Assembly: GCA_965221585.1 (NCBI GenBank)
Contig: OZ244898.1
Location: 1,426,001-1,490,000 of the forward strand
Direction of reading: 5' to 3'
DNA from: VXYK01 sp965221585
Lineage (GTDB): Bacteria; Actinomycetota; Acidimicrobiia; Acidimicrobiales; Aldehydirespiratoraceae
DNA: 64,000 bases
This document shows, piece by piece, positions 7,537-20,859 of the stretch (position 1 is the stretch's first letter; each line of letters opens with the position of its first letter). The notes under the pieces were generated by a model that made no database searches, was not told the origin of the DNA, and was given only the letters and a program-made list of their open reading frames with translations. The translations under genes were made by a program, and so were the position numbers.

Positions 7537-8739
7537 GTGCCGCGGGTGCCTGAACCACCGGAATTCGCATTGTCGGCCGACGTCGAGCCGACGGTCGGAA
7601 AGATCGGCGATCTTGCCGCCGAAGCAGGCATTGGACGTGTCCACATGCTGGCTTGGCGCGACCTCGCCGATGTGGAGGCGGGGGGTTCGGAGATCCATGC
7701 TTCCACGGTGGCTTCACTGTGGGCACAGGCCGGCGTGGAGGTCACGATCAGAACCTCGTATGCACAGGGTTCGCCGCCTGAAACGACGCGGGACGGTTAC
7801 CGGGTGATTCGCAGAGCGGGCCGCTATCTGGTGTTTCCGCGGGCCGCGTTCGCTGAGCTGACCGGCCGCCACGGCCCCCGCGATGCGCTGGTCGAGATCT
7901 GGAACGGTGTGCCGTTCTTCTCTCCTGTCTGGGCCCGTGGCCCACGGGTCACCTGGTTGCACCATGTGCACACTGAGATGTGGCCGCTGGTGCTCACTCC
8001 TCGGCTGGCCCGCATGGGGCAGTTCCTCGAGAGCCGTCTGGCACCCCCCTTCTACCGTCGAACACCGATCGTGACGCTCAGCGAGTCGAGCAAGGCGATG
8101 TTGCTGCAACGTCTGGGCTTTCGGGAAGAGAACGTGCATGTCGTGCCGCCCGGGATCTCGTCGATGTTCTCCGGGGCCGGCGAGAAGTCTGCGTCTCCCA
8201 GTGTTCTGGCGGTGGGTCGTCTCATGCCTCCCAAGGCTTTCGATGAACTGATCGAAGCAATGGTGCGCGTCCGTGAGACTGTGCCCGCGACCCTGACGAT
8301 CGTCGGTGAGGGTTACGCCCGCGATGCTCTCGAGAATCAGATTTCGCGCTTGGGAGCTGAGCCCTGGTGCGAGCTGGCGGGTCGAGTCGAGGACGAGGCG
8401 CTGGTCGACCTCTACCGATCGGCATGGGTTGTGGCTGCCACATCGAAGAGTGAGGGTTGGGGCATGACCCTGACGGAGGCGGCGGCATGCGGCACTCCGG
8501 CGGTTGCAACGAACATCGCCGGCCACATCGATGCGGTGTCGCACGGTCTCACAGGTCTACTGGTTGATTCTCCCACCGATCTGGTCGAGGCTCTGGTGAA
8601 TGTGCTGAGCGACCCGGAGTTGCGCGATCGGATGGCCGGGCAGGCTCGCCGACGAGCTCTGGGGTTCACCTGGGAGCGCACCGCCTACGACACGATGGCG
8701 GTGCTCGCCTCGGTTGCTCGACGCACCCGTTATGGGTAG
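7537..8739 (+). CDS. GT4 family glycosyltransferase
   Basis: Retaining GT-B glycosyltransferase of 400 residues. The N-terminal Rossmann domain includes the glycine loop in ADVEAGGSEIHAST. The C-terminal donor domain begins near VLAVGRLMPPKAFDELIEA. The ExxxxxxxE donor site is in SEGWGMTLTEAAACGTP (about 304-320). Cytoplasmic or peripheral membrane. It overlaps the next gene by eight bases, so it is translationally coupled to aftD and should act in the same envelope polysaccharide pathway. The sugar is not identifiable. Confidence 0.85.
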   Translation: MPRVPEPPEFALSADVEPTVGKIGDLAAEAGIGRVHMLAWRDLADVEAGGSEIHASTVASLWAQAGVEVTIRTSYAQGSPPETTRDGYRVIRRAGRYLVFPRAAFAELTGRHGPRDALVEIWNGVPFFSPVWARGPRVTWLHHVHTEMWPLVLTPRLARMGQFLESRLAPPFYRRTPIVTLSESSKAMLLQRLGFREENVHVVPPGISSMFSGAGEKSASPSVLAVGRLMPPKAFDELIEAMVRVRETVPATLTIVGEGYARDALENQISRLGAEPWCELAGRVEDEALVDLYRSAWVVAATSKSEGWGMTLTEAAACGTPAVATNIAGHIDAVSHGLTGLLVDSPTDLVEALVNVLSDPELRDRMAGQARRRALGFTWERTAYDTMAVLASVARRTRYG

Positions 8740-11700
8740 TAGCCGACTTCGCCGCGCGGTCCCGCTGACCGTCGCCGCGGTGATTGCCTACCTGCCGCTG
8801 ATCCTCTCAAGCCCTGGAAAGGTCGGCGCCGACACCAAGACCTACCTGTATCTCGATCCCTCACGCCTGCTGGCCGAAGCGTCGTCGATGTGGGACAGCG
8901 ATGTGGCCCTGGGGACTGTGACCCACCAGACGATCGGCTACCTGTGGCCGATGGGCCCGTTCTACTGGTTGGCGGAGGCCCTGGGGAGTCCGGACTGGCT
9001 GGCTCAGCGCCTCTGGCTCGGTTCGATCCTGTTCGCGGCCGCCGCCGGAGTCCGCTATCTGCTCAGGACGCTCGACTGGCGCGGCGGCGGCCTGCTGGTG
9101 GCGATGCTGGCCTATGAACTCAGTCCGTACGTTCTGCACTACTCGGCCCGCATCTCGGTCGTGCTGCTGCCGTGGGCCGGGCTGCCGTGGCTGATCGCCC
9201 TAACCATCAAAGCGGCCCGTCGCGGGGGTTGGCGGTATCCCGCCTGGTTCGCGCTGGTGGTGGTCACGGTCGGCTCGGTCAACGCCACCGCCCTGGTACT
9301 GGTGGGGCTGGCCCCGGTTCTCTGGCTGGTCCACGCCGCGGGGATCGAACGCTCCGTCCCGGTGTCCCGAGCGCTCGGGGCTGCGTTGAGAATCGCGGTG
9401 AGTGCGGTCGCCGTCTCGCTGTGGTGGATCGCCGGTCTTGCGATTCAGGGTGCCTACAGCCTTCCGGTGACCCGTTACACCGAGACATACGAGGTGGTTG
9501 CGGACGCGGCGACGGGTCCCGAGGTGTTTCGCGGGTTGGGCTATTGGTTCTTCTACGGCAACGACAAGTTCGGTCAGTGGATAGAGCCGAGCGTCGAGTA
9601 CACCCAGGGGGTCTGGCTCCATTTCTTGAGCTTCGGTCTGGTCGTGTTCGCGCTGTTGGGGGCGGCGCTGGTCCGCTGGCGGCATCGTTCCTACTTCGTG
9701 CTGTTGGTGGTGGTTGGCGGGCTTGCGGCGATCGCCTCGCATCCATTCGACGATCCCAGTGTTCTGGGTTCGATGTTCAAGGAGTTCACCGAGACCGACG
9801 CTGGGCTGGCGCTGCGGTCGACTCCCAGGGCGTTGCCGATGCTGGTGTTGGCGGTTGCTGTCTTCTTGGGGATGATCGCCAACGCGGTGCAGCGGCGTTG
9901 GCCGAGTCCCGGCCGGTTTCTGGCGGTTCTGATCTGCGTCGCGGTGGTGCTCAACAATCCGGCTATGTGGCGGATCCGCATGGTTGAAGAGCACCTGCAT
10001 CGCGATGAGGCCATCCCCGAGTACTGGCACGAGGCGATCACGAGCCTTGATGAGTCCGGACGCGAGGGCCGGGTGATGGAAGTCCCCGGGTCGGACTTTG
10101 CGTCCTATCGCTGGGGCAACACCGTCGATCCGATCACGCCCGGACTACTGGATCGCGGCTATCTGGCCCGCGAGTTGGTGCCGTTCGGGTCGGCGCCCTC
10201 AGCAGCCCTGCTGACAGCCTTCGACCGCCGATTCCAGGAGGATTCCCTGGATCTCGACTCGGTTGTGCCGGTCGCTCAACTGATGTCGGTGGACGATCTG
10301 GTGCATCGGGCCGATCTGAGTTTCGAACGCTTCCGCACTCCCCGACCGGCTGCATTGGCAGACGACTTGGCACGCACGCCGGGCCTGGCACCCGGTGTCG
10401 GTTTCGGTGCCCCGGAACCGAACGTGGCCGGGCCCGAGCAGACGATGCTCGACGAGGTGTTCCTCGGGATCGATCCGAATCTGCCCGATCCGGCGCCGGT
10501 GACGGTCCATCAGGTTCCGAACGCTCTTGAGATCGTCCGGTTGCGCCCGCTCGAGGGCTCGACCGTGATCGTCGGCGACGCCGAGGGCATCGTGGATGTT
10601 GCCGGCGCCGAGTTGTTGGATCTGAGCAGACCGATCTGGTTCGCCGCGGACCTTGTCGCCGACGACGAGTTGCGTGCGACGGTCCTGGCTGAGCCGAGCC
10701 ACATTGTGATCACCGACACCAACGCCCGTAGGGCCCGACGCTGGGGAACGCTGCGGGAGAACGTTGGAGCGGTCGAACGCGCGGGAGAGGTCCCGTTGGT
10801 TGACGACCCGACCGACAATCGTCTTGGGGTGTTCGCCGCGCTCGATCAACGCAGCTACCTCGATGCCGATGACAGCCGGACCGTGGCTGTGCAGCAGGGC
10901 GACTTCACTGTTCAGGCCAGCGCCTATGGCAACCCGGTCACCTACACCAACGACGATCGGGCCTTCTACGCCGTTGACGGCGACTTGGACACGGCCTGGG
11001 TCGTGGCCGCTTTCGCTGAGGCCCGCGGCGAGTTTCTGGTGTTCGACTTCGAGTCTGAGACGGCGATCTCGGAGCTGACCTTCGTGCAGCCGCTCGAGGA
11101 GGCCAATCGCCATATCACCGAGGTTGAGATCAGGGCCGACGGGGCCGTGTTGGGACGTTTCGCGCTGGGACCTCAGAGCCATCAGCCATCGGGCCAGACC
11201 GTCGAGTTCCCGCCCGTGCGAGCGTCGCAGCTTCAGGTGGAGATCACCGACCTCGATCTGGGTGTGTTCGCGACGTATCCCGGGGTTTCGCCGGTGGGTT
11301 TCGCAGAGGTGCTCATCGGTGCATGGTCTCGACCGTTGTATGAGACGATTCGCACACCGGTCGGGTTGGTCGAGGCGTTGGGGGCCGGCCTCGACGATCA
11401 CGAGCTGTCGGTGGTGTTGACTCGGGAGCGCTCGAATCCCGCTGAACCCGTGCGCGACGATCCTGAACCGGAGATGCACCGTTGGGTACCGATTCCGGCG
11501 GGCCGCAGCTTCGAGGTTGCGGGCGCGGTGAGGCTTTCGGCCGCAGCGCCGGAATCTCTGATCGATGAGCTTCTGGGTCGGACCGGGACGCCCTCGGGTC
11601 TGGAGATGACCGCTCGTTCCAGCGGGCGACTTCCCGGCGACCTGCGCAGCGCCGCCTCGTTCGCTTTCGATGACGATCCGAATACAGCATGGACCGGGGT

Positions 11701-13030
11701 GTTCGGACCGCAGGCTGAGCAGTGGCTCGGGCTCGAGATCGCAGAGCGGGTTCATGTCGAGAATCTTGTGGTGGATGTCGTGGCCGACGACTTCCATTCA
11801 CTGCCGAGCCGAATTCTGGTGTTCGCCGACGGGGAGGCGGCTGGCGAGATCGTGCTTGACGGCGGTCTCCGCTCCGGCACCAGAGGTGAGACCCTCTCGC
11901 TGGTGCACCGGCTCGACCGCATGGTTTCGACTCTGCTGCTGGTGGCGGCCGATGTTGAAGAGCGCTCGACCCGTGACTGGTATTCCAACGCGGCCGTGGC
12001 CATGCCGATCTCGATAGCGGAGATCGATCTCGGTGACGGGATCCATTTCAGCGGTGTGTCCGACATCGACACGGGCTGTGTCGAATTGCTGGCTGTGAAC
12101 GGAGCCGCGGTCTCCGCACGCGTCTCGGGGTCCGCGCAGGACGCTCTGGCCCGGCGTGAGCTGTCGCTGGGCGGCTGTGACCAGGTGGTTTCGGATGCTG
12201 ATGGGCTCAGGATCGAGACGGCCTCCAGGCCTCTCGGACTCGACCTTGACCAACTCGTATTGCGCAGTCCCCGTCCTATTATTCCTCCACCGCCGATGCC
12301 TTCGGTAGAAGTGCTGCATCACGACGACACCTCCTACTCCTTGAGGATTCCGGCTTTGGCTGACGACGCATGGCTGGTGCTCGGGCAGAGCCACAACGAC
12401 GGCTGGTCGGCGAGCGTCGACGGCGTCGACCTCGGAGCCCCGGTGTTGATCGACGGGTTCGCCAACGGCTGGCGTCTGGCGGCGGGCGATGAACGCTCCG
12501 TCGAGCTTCGATGGACTCCACAGAGACTTGTCGACTGGGCGCTGTGGATCAGCCTGTTGGCCGTTGTCATCGTTGCCTGGTTGGCCCTTCGTGGTTCTGT
12601 GCAGACCGACATGTCGCTGGCTCGACGTCGTGACGGCCCCGAACTTCCAGTACTTGATCCCATAGTCGGCTTCTCAACGGCCCGCAGGACCCCGTCTGCA
12701 GGTTCGGCGCGGCTGATCGTCGTCGGTGCGGTTTCAGCGTCGGGATTCGCGCTGCTCAATCTGCCGCAGTGGCATCTTGCAGCGGTAGGAGTCGGAGCGA
12801 TCGCGGCAGTAGGTGTCTGGCGGCCGCGCTGGTGGAACCGTCCGGCGCTGTACTCGGCACTGTTGCTCGGTGCAGCAGCGTTGTCGATCATGGTTGACCA
12901 GACAAGGTTCCGGTACCCCCCCGACTTCGTGTGGCCGCATCAGTTCGACGGTGTGCACGTGCTGGCCGTGCTGGCCCTGTTGCTCCTTTTCGCGGACTAT
13001 CTGCGCTCGGCTCAGCGCCCCGACAGCTAG
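8732..13030 (+). CDS. aftD: AftD-like alpha-(1->3)-arabinofuranosyltransferase, polytopic GT-C enzyme
   Basis: 1432-residue membrane enzyme matching the AftD family, which in mycobacteria adds alpha-1,3-arabinofuranose branches to arabinogalactan and lipoarabinomannan from decaprenyl-phosphoryl-arabinose. The N-terminal GT-C part (about 8-420) is multi-pass. It carries the conserved GADTKTYLYLDP motif in the first extracytoplasmic loop, a family position for the catalytic Asp. The large outer region has two discoidin-like carbohydrate-binding domains (about 725-850 and 960-1085). Four or so helices close the protein (about 1267-1430). ATG 8732 lies inside the GT4 stop region. The arabinan product is inferred from family only. 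Confidence 0.82.
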   Translation: MGSSRLRRAVPLTVAAVIAYLPLILSSPGKVGADTKTYLYLDPSRLLAEASSMWDSDVALGTVTHQTIGYLWPMGPFYWLAEALGSPDWLAQRLWLGSILFAAAAGVRYLLRTLDWRGGGLLVAMLAYELSPYVLHYSARISVVLLPWAGLPWLIALTIKAARRGGWRYPAWFALVVVTVGSVNATALVLVGLAPVLWLVHAAGIERSVPVSRALGAALRIAVSAVAVSLWWIAGLAIQGAYSLPVTRYTETYEVVADAATGPEVFRGLGYWFFYGNDKFGQWIEPSVEYTQGVWLHFLSFGLVVFALLGAALVRWRHRSYFVLLVVVGGLAAIASHPFDDPSVLGSMFKEFTETDAGLALRSTPRALPMLVLAVAVFLGMIANAVQRRWPSPGRFLAVLICVAVVLNNPAMWRIRMVEEHLHRDEAIPEYWHEAITSLDESGREGRVMEVPGSDFASYRWGNTVDPITPGLLDRGYLARELVPFGSAPSAALLTAFDRRFQEDSLDLDSVVPVAQLMSVDDLVHRADLSFERFRTPRPAALADDLARTPGLAPGVGFGAPEPNVAGPEQTMLDEVFLGIDPNLPDPAPVTVHQVPNALEIVRLRPLEGSTVIVGDAEGIVDVAGAELLDLSRPIWFAADLVADDELRATVLAEPSHIVITDTNARRARRWGTLRENVGAVERAGEVPLVDDPTDNRLGVFAALDQRSYLDADDSRTVAVQQGDFTVQASAYGNPVTYTNDDRAFYAVDGDLDTAWVVAAFAEARGEFLVFDFESETAISELTFVQPLEEANRHITEVEIRADGAVLGRFALGPQSHQPSGQTVEFPPVRASQLQVEITDLDLGVFATYPGVSPVGFAEVLIGAWSRPLYETIRTPVGLVEALGAGLDDHELSVVLTRERSNPAEPVRDDPEPEMHRWVPIPAGRSFEVAGAVRLSAAAPESLIDELLGRTGTPSGLEMTARSSGRLPGDLRSAASFAFDDDPNTAWTGVFGPQAEQWLGLEIAERVHVENLVVDVVADDFHSLPSRILVFADGEAAGEIVLDGGLRSGTRGETLSLVHRLDRMVSTLLLVAADVEERSTRDWYSNAAVAMPISIAEIDLGDGIHFSGVSDIDTGCVELLAVNGAAVSARVSGSAQDALARRELSLGGCDQVVSDADGLRIETASRPLGLDLDQLVLRSPRPIIPPPPMPSVEVLHHDDTSYSLRIPALADDAWLVLGQSHNDGWSASVDGVDLGAPVLIDGFANGWRLAAGDERSVELRWTPQRLVDWALWISLLAVVIVAWLALRGSVQTDMSLARRRDGPELPVLDPIVGFSTARRTPSAGSARLIVVGAVSASGFALLNLPQWHLAAVGVGAIAAVGVWRPRWWNRPALYSALLLGAAALSIMVDQTRFRYPPDFVWPHQFDGVHVLAVLALLLLFADYLRSAQRPDS

Positions 13031-13047
13031 GGATTACAGGAGGGGAT

Positions 13048-14508
13048 TCAGCGCAGAGGGGCTGAGGTCGGCGTGACCGGGCTCGGAAGCAGGGTGTGAT
13101 CAGTCAACCAGCGGTCCACCGAAGCAGCAGCTGAACGCCCCTCTGCGATCGCCCAGACGATAAGGCTCTGGCCGCGGCCCATGTCGCCGCACACGAAGAC
13201 CCCCTCCACGTTGGTCGCCCACTGCTCGTCGCGGGCCACATTGCCGCGTTCATCGAGTTCCACGCCGAACTGGTCGAGCAGCGGCCCGGGTTCAGCTCCG
13301 GTGAAGCCCATGGCCAGCAGCACCAGATCTGCAGCAAAGTGCCGCTCGGAGCCGTCAATGGGTTCGAAACTCATGCGACCGTCGCTGAAGCGTTGCTCGA
13401 CGGCCACTGAGTTCAACCCCGTCAACCGGCCGTCGACTCCGGTGAAGGAGACGGTGTTGATGGCGAATTCGCGATCACCCCCCTCTTCATGGGCGGAGCT
13501 GACACGGTAGATCATCGGCCAGGTGGGCCAGGGATTCGTCGTCGGCCGTTCATCAGGTGGACGGGGCATGATCTCGAACTGCTGTATTGACGCCGCACCC
13601 TGGCGCAGCGCGGTTCCGAGGCAGTCGGCACCGGTGTCGCCGCCGCCGATGATGATCACCTTCTTGCCTTCTGCGGTGATCGTCGGCTCGGCAATGTCGC
13701 CTTGTTGCACATGATTGGCGATCGGCAGGTACTCCATGGCCTGGTGGATGCCTGTGAGTTCGCGCCCCGGTATCGGTAGGTCGCGGGCCTGGGTCGCTCC
13801 ACATGCCAACACGACGGCATCGAAAGCGTCGCGCAACTCATCTGCGCTGATGTCGATGCCGACCGCGGTGTCGCACACGAACCCGGTGCCTTCTGCTCGC
13901 ATCTGGTCGAGACGCCGGTCAAGATGCCGCTTCTCCATCTTGAACTCGGGGATTCCATAGCGAAGGAGTCCCCCGGGCCGGTCTGCCCTCTCGTACACGA
14001 CCACTTCATGCCCTGCACGGGTGAGTTGTTGCGCGGCGGCCAGCCCTGCTGGGCCCGACCCCACTACCGCCACACGTTTGGAGGTTGCAACCGTGGGCAT
14101 GACCGCGGCAATGTTGCCGTCGTCCCAGGCCCTGTCGACGATCTCCACTTCGATCTGTTTGATGGTGACCGGCGGTTCGTTGATGCCCAGCACGCAGGCG
14201 GCTTCACACGGTGCGGGGCAGAGCCGTCCGGTGAACTCCGGGAAGTTGTTGGTCGCATGGAGCCGCTCGATGGCGTCGGCCCATTGGCCGTTGTGGGTCA
14301 GGTCGTTCCAGTCGGGAATCAGGTTGCCGAGCGGGCAGCCGTTGTTGCAGAACGGGACACCGCAGTCCATGCAGCGGCTTGCCTGGCGACGGAGGTCCGA
14401 CTCTGGAAAGTCCTTGTAGACCTCCTTCCAATCGAGCAGCCGCACCGGGACCGGACGTCGCTCGGGAAGCTGTCGTGGATGTTTCAGGAATCCGCGTGGG
14501 TCAGCCAT
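13048..14508 (-). CDS. gltD: Glutamate synthase small subunit
   Basis: Beta subunit of NADPH-glutamate synthase; passes electrons from NADPH through FAD and [4Fe-4S] clusters to the large subunit. Cys46, Cys49, Cys54 and Cys58 (RCMDCGVPFCNNGCP) and Cys97, Cys101 and Cys105 (CPAPCEAAC) are the N-terminal cluster ligands. VAVVGSGPAGLAAA near 148 binds FAD and VIIIGGGDTGADC near 285 binds NADPH. At 486 residues it has normal length. It follows gltB by 21 bases on the same strand. It converges on aftD. Confidence 0.95.
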   Translation of the reverse strand: MADPRGFLKHPRQLPERRPVPVRLLDWKEVYKDFPESDLRRQASRCMDCGVPFCNNGCPLGNLIPDWNDLTHNGQWADAIERLHATNNFPEFTGRLCPAPCEAACVLGINEPPVTIKQIEVEIVDRAWDDGNIAAVMPTVATSKRVAVVGSGPAGLAAAQQLTRAGHEVVVYERADRPGGLLRYGIPEFKMEKRHLDRRLDQMRAEGTGFVCDTAVGIDISADELRDAFDAVVLACGATQARDLPIPGRELTGIHQAMEYLPIANHVQQGDIAEPTITAEGKKVIIIGGGDTGADCLGTALRQGAASIQQFEIMPRPPDERPTTNPWPTWPMIYRVSSAHEEGGDREFAINTVSFTGVDGRLTGLNSVAVEQRFSDGRMSFEPIDGSERHFAADLVLLAMGFTGAEPGPLLDQFGVELDERGNVARDEQWATNVEGVFVCGDMGRGQSLIVWAIAEGRSAAASVDRWLTDHTLLPSPVTPTSAPLR

Positions 14509-14529
14509 CGTCGTCGGTGTCCGTTGTCG

Positions 14530-19149
<4,620 letters not shown>

Positions 19150-19155
19150 CTGCAT

Positions 19156-19160
19156 CTCCT
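19156..19160 (-). promoter_or_regulatory. Shine-Dalgarno AGGAG that decides the gltB start
   Basis: AGGAG on the minus strand, six bases before ATG 19149. It abuts ATG 19155 directly, so that upstream ATG is an unlikely start. Confidence 0.6.
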
Positions 19161-19281
19161 GAAGGGGTTCCGGTATTGAGGCGTGAAGCCAAAACACGTG
19201 AACGGGGACGACGCTGGCCCGGCTCTGACGTTCCTCAATGATACCGAACTTGGGGCCGAACACGCCATTTCGGCTCGCTAC

Positions 19282-20859
19282 TCAACGCTGCAGAGCGGTG
19301 CGAGCAGCGCGGTACGGTGCCGCGAACATCAACAGCACCGGAAAGATCTCCAAGCGCCCGATCAGCATGAAAGCGGCTAGCACCAGCCGAGCGGGTTGGC
19401 TGAAGGCTTCGGCGTAGTTCGAGGTCGGCCCCGCCTCACCGAGGGCGGGACCCATGTTCCCCAACACCGAGATGATCGTTCCGATCGAGGTCTCGAGGTC
19501 GCCGCCGAGCATGGTCAGAACAACGCTGCCGAAACAGATGAGCAGCACATAGAACAGGAAGAACCCGGCCATCCGGGACACCATGTCCTCAGGCACTGCC
19601 ACTCCGCCGTGCTTCACCGCGAAGACGGCTCGAGGCTGTTGAGTGTGCTTGAACGAGCGAATCAGGTGACCGGCGAGCACCCTCGCCCGCATGACCTTGA
19701 TTCCCCCCGAGGTGGAGCCTGCTGAGGCGCCCACGACGAACAGCAGCAGGATCACCATCTGTGCCGCCGGCGCCCATAGAACGTAGTTTCCCGGCGAATG
19801 TTCGCCGGTGGCGTTCCCGAAGCCGGTGCTCGTTCCCAACGAGATCACGTTGAACACGCCTGCTCTCAGCGCCTCGCCTGCTCCGAAGGGCTCACTGAGC
19901 CATAGCACCGCGACCACGACGGCCGCCGCCCCCACGATCAGCGACGCGAAGATTCGGAACTCCGAGTCACGGGCGTAGGCGCGCAGCTCGCCGTGGGCGG
20001 CACGCCAATGGAGCGTGAAGCTGACCGCGCCGAAGAGCATCCCGGCGATTATCACCATTTCGACGAGGACGCTGTCGAAGTGCCCGATCGAATCCGCGTA
20101 GGGGGAGAAACCACCGGTTGCCGCGGTCGTGAGACCGTGAGCGAAGCTGTCGTAGAGACTGGGGCCTGGAACCAGGAACAAAGCGGCCGTTACCGCCAAC
20201 GTGGACAGCACATAGATGGTCCAGAGCCGCCTGGCAGTTTCCGAGACCCGCGGCACCAGCCTGTCCGAGACCGGCCCGGGCGCCTCCGCGGCGATCAGGT
20301 CCAGACCCCCGACCCCCAGATAGGGTAGGACCGTCACGGCGAGAACAACGATTCCCATCCCCCCGTACCACTGGCTCAGTTGGCGGTACATCATCAGTCC
20401 ACGGCCCGGACGTTCGAAATCGACCATTACCGTCGAACCGGTGCTCGAGTATCCCGAAGCGGACTCGAAGATCGAGTTGACCAACTGCTCGACGAAATCG
20501 ATCCCGGAAGTCGCGAAGGTTCCCGCGAGCAGGTAAGGGACAGCTCCGAAAAGGGTCATTGCCATCCAGGTCCAACCGACCGCCGCGAAGACGTCCCGGG
20601 TTCTCGTCGAACCGACCCGGGTGCGCCACCACAAAAGGCCCCCGACAGCACCCGAGATCACTGCCCCAAGTGCAAGCGCGCCGCTGTCTTGGTTGGTTGA
20701 CGCCAATTCGATCAGTGCACAGACTCCCATGCCGGCGGCGACGAATATCAAGGCCAGTCCCATCACATGCAGAGGCGTGCTGGGTCGGCCGACGGGTGTG
20801 CCGTGCAACATGGTTGCTCGGCGTGCTTCGCCGGCGCGGGTCCGCCAGAGACCTCTCAT
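19282..20859 (-). CDS. trkH: TrkH-type potassium transporter subunit with complete filter
   Basis: 525-residue member of the TrkH/KtrB superfamily, the K+-conducting membrane subunit gated by TrkA. All four pore loops keep the filter glycine: SGYSSTGSTV, AATGGFSPY, STGFGNA and GNMGPALG. Each lies between paired helices of a four-fold MPM repeat. The frame is open to 21033, but ATG 20859 overlaps the stop of the upstream trkH paralogue as ATGA, which points to translational coupling. It is last in the order cyclo-ligase, trkA, trkH2, trkH1. Confidence 0.9.
   Translation of the reverse strand: MRGLWRTRAGEARRATMLHGTPVGRPSTPLHVMGLALIFVAAGMGVCALIELASTNQDSGALALGAVISGAVGGLLWWRTRVGSTRTRDVFAAVGWTWMAMTLFGAVPYLLAGTFATSGIDFVEQLVNSIFESASGYSSTGSTVMVDFERPGRGLMMYRQLSQWYGGMGIVVLAVTVLPYLGVGGLDLIAAEAPGPVSDRLVPRVSETARRLWTIYVLSTLAVTAALFLVPGPSLYDSFAHGLTTAATGGFSPYADSIGHFDSVLVEMVIIAGMLFGAVSFTLHWRAAHGELRAYARDSEFRIFASLIVGAAAVVVAVLWLSEPFGAGEALRAGVFNVISLGTSTGFGNATGEHSPGNYVLWAPAAQMVILLLFVVGASAGSTSGGIKVMRARVLAGHLIRSFKHTQQPRAVFAVKHGGVAVPEDMVSRMAGFFLFYVLLICFGSVVLTMLGGDLETSIGTIISVLGNMGPALGEAGPTSNYAEAFSQPARLVLAAFMLIGRLEIFPVLLMFAAPYRAARTALQR

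Noticed and set aside
10199..11797. 532-codon minus-strand open frame inside aftD
   Set aside because: Antisense to a continuous AftD-like protein; no recognisable domain.
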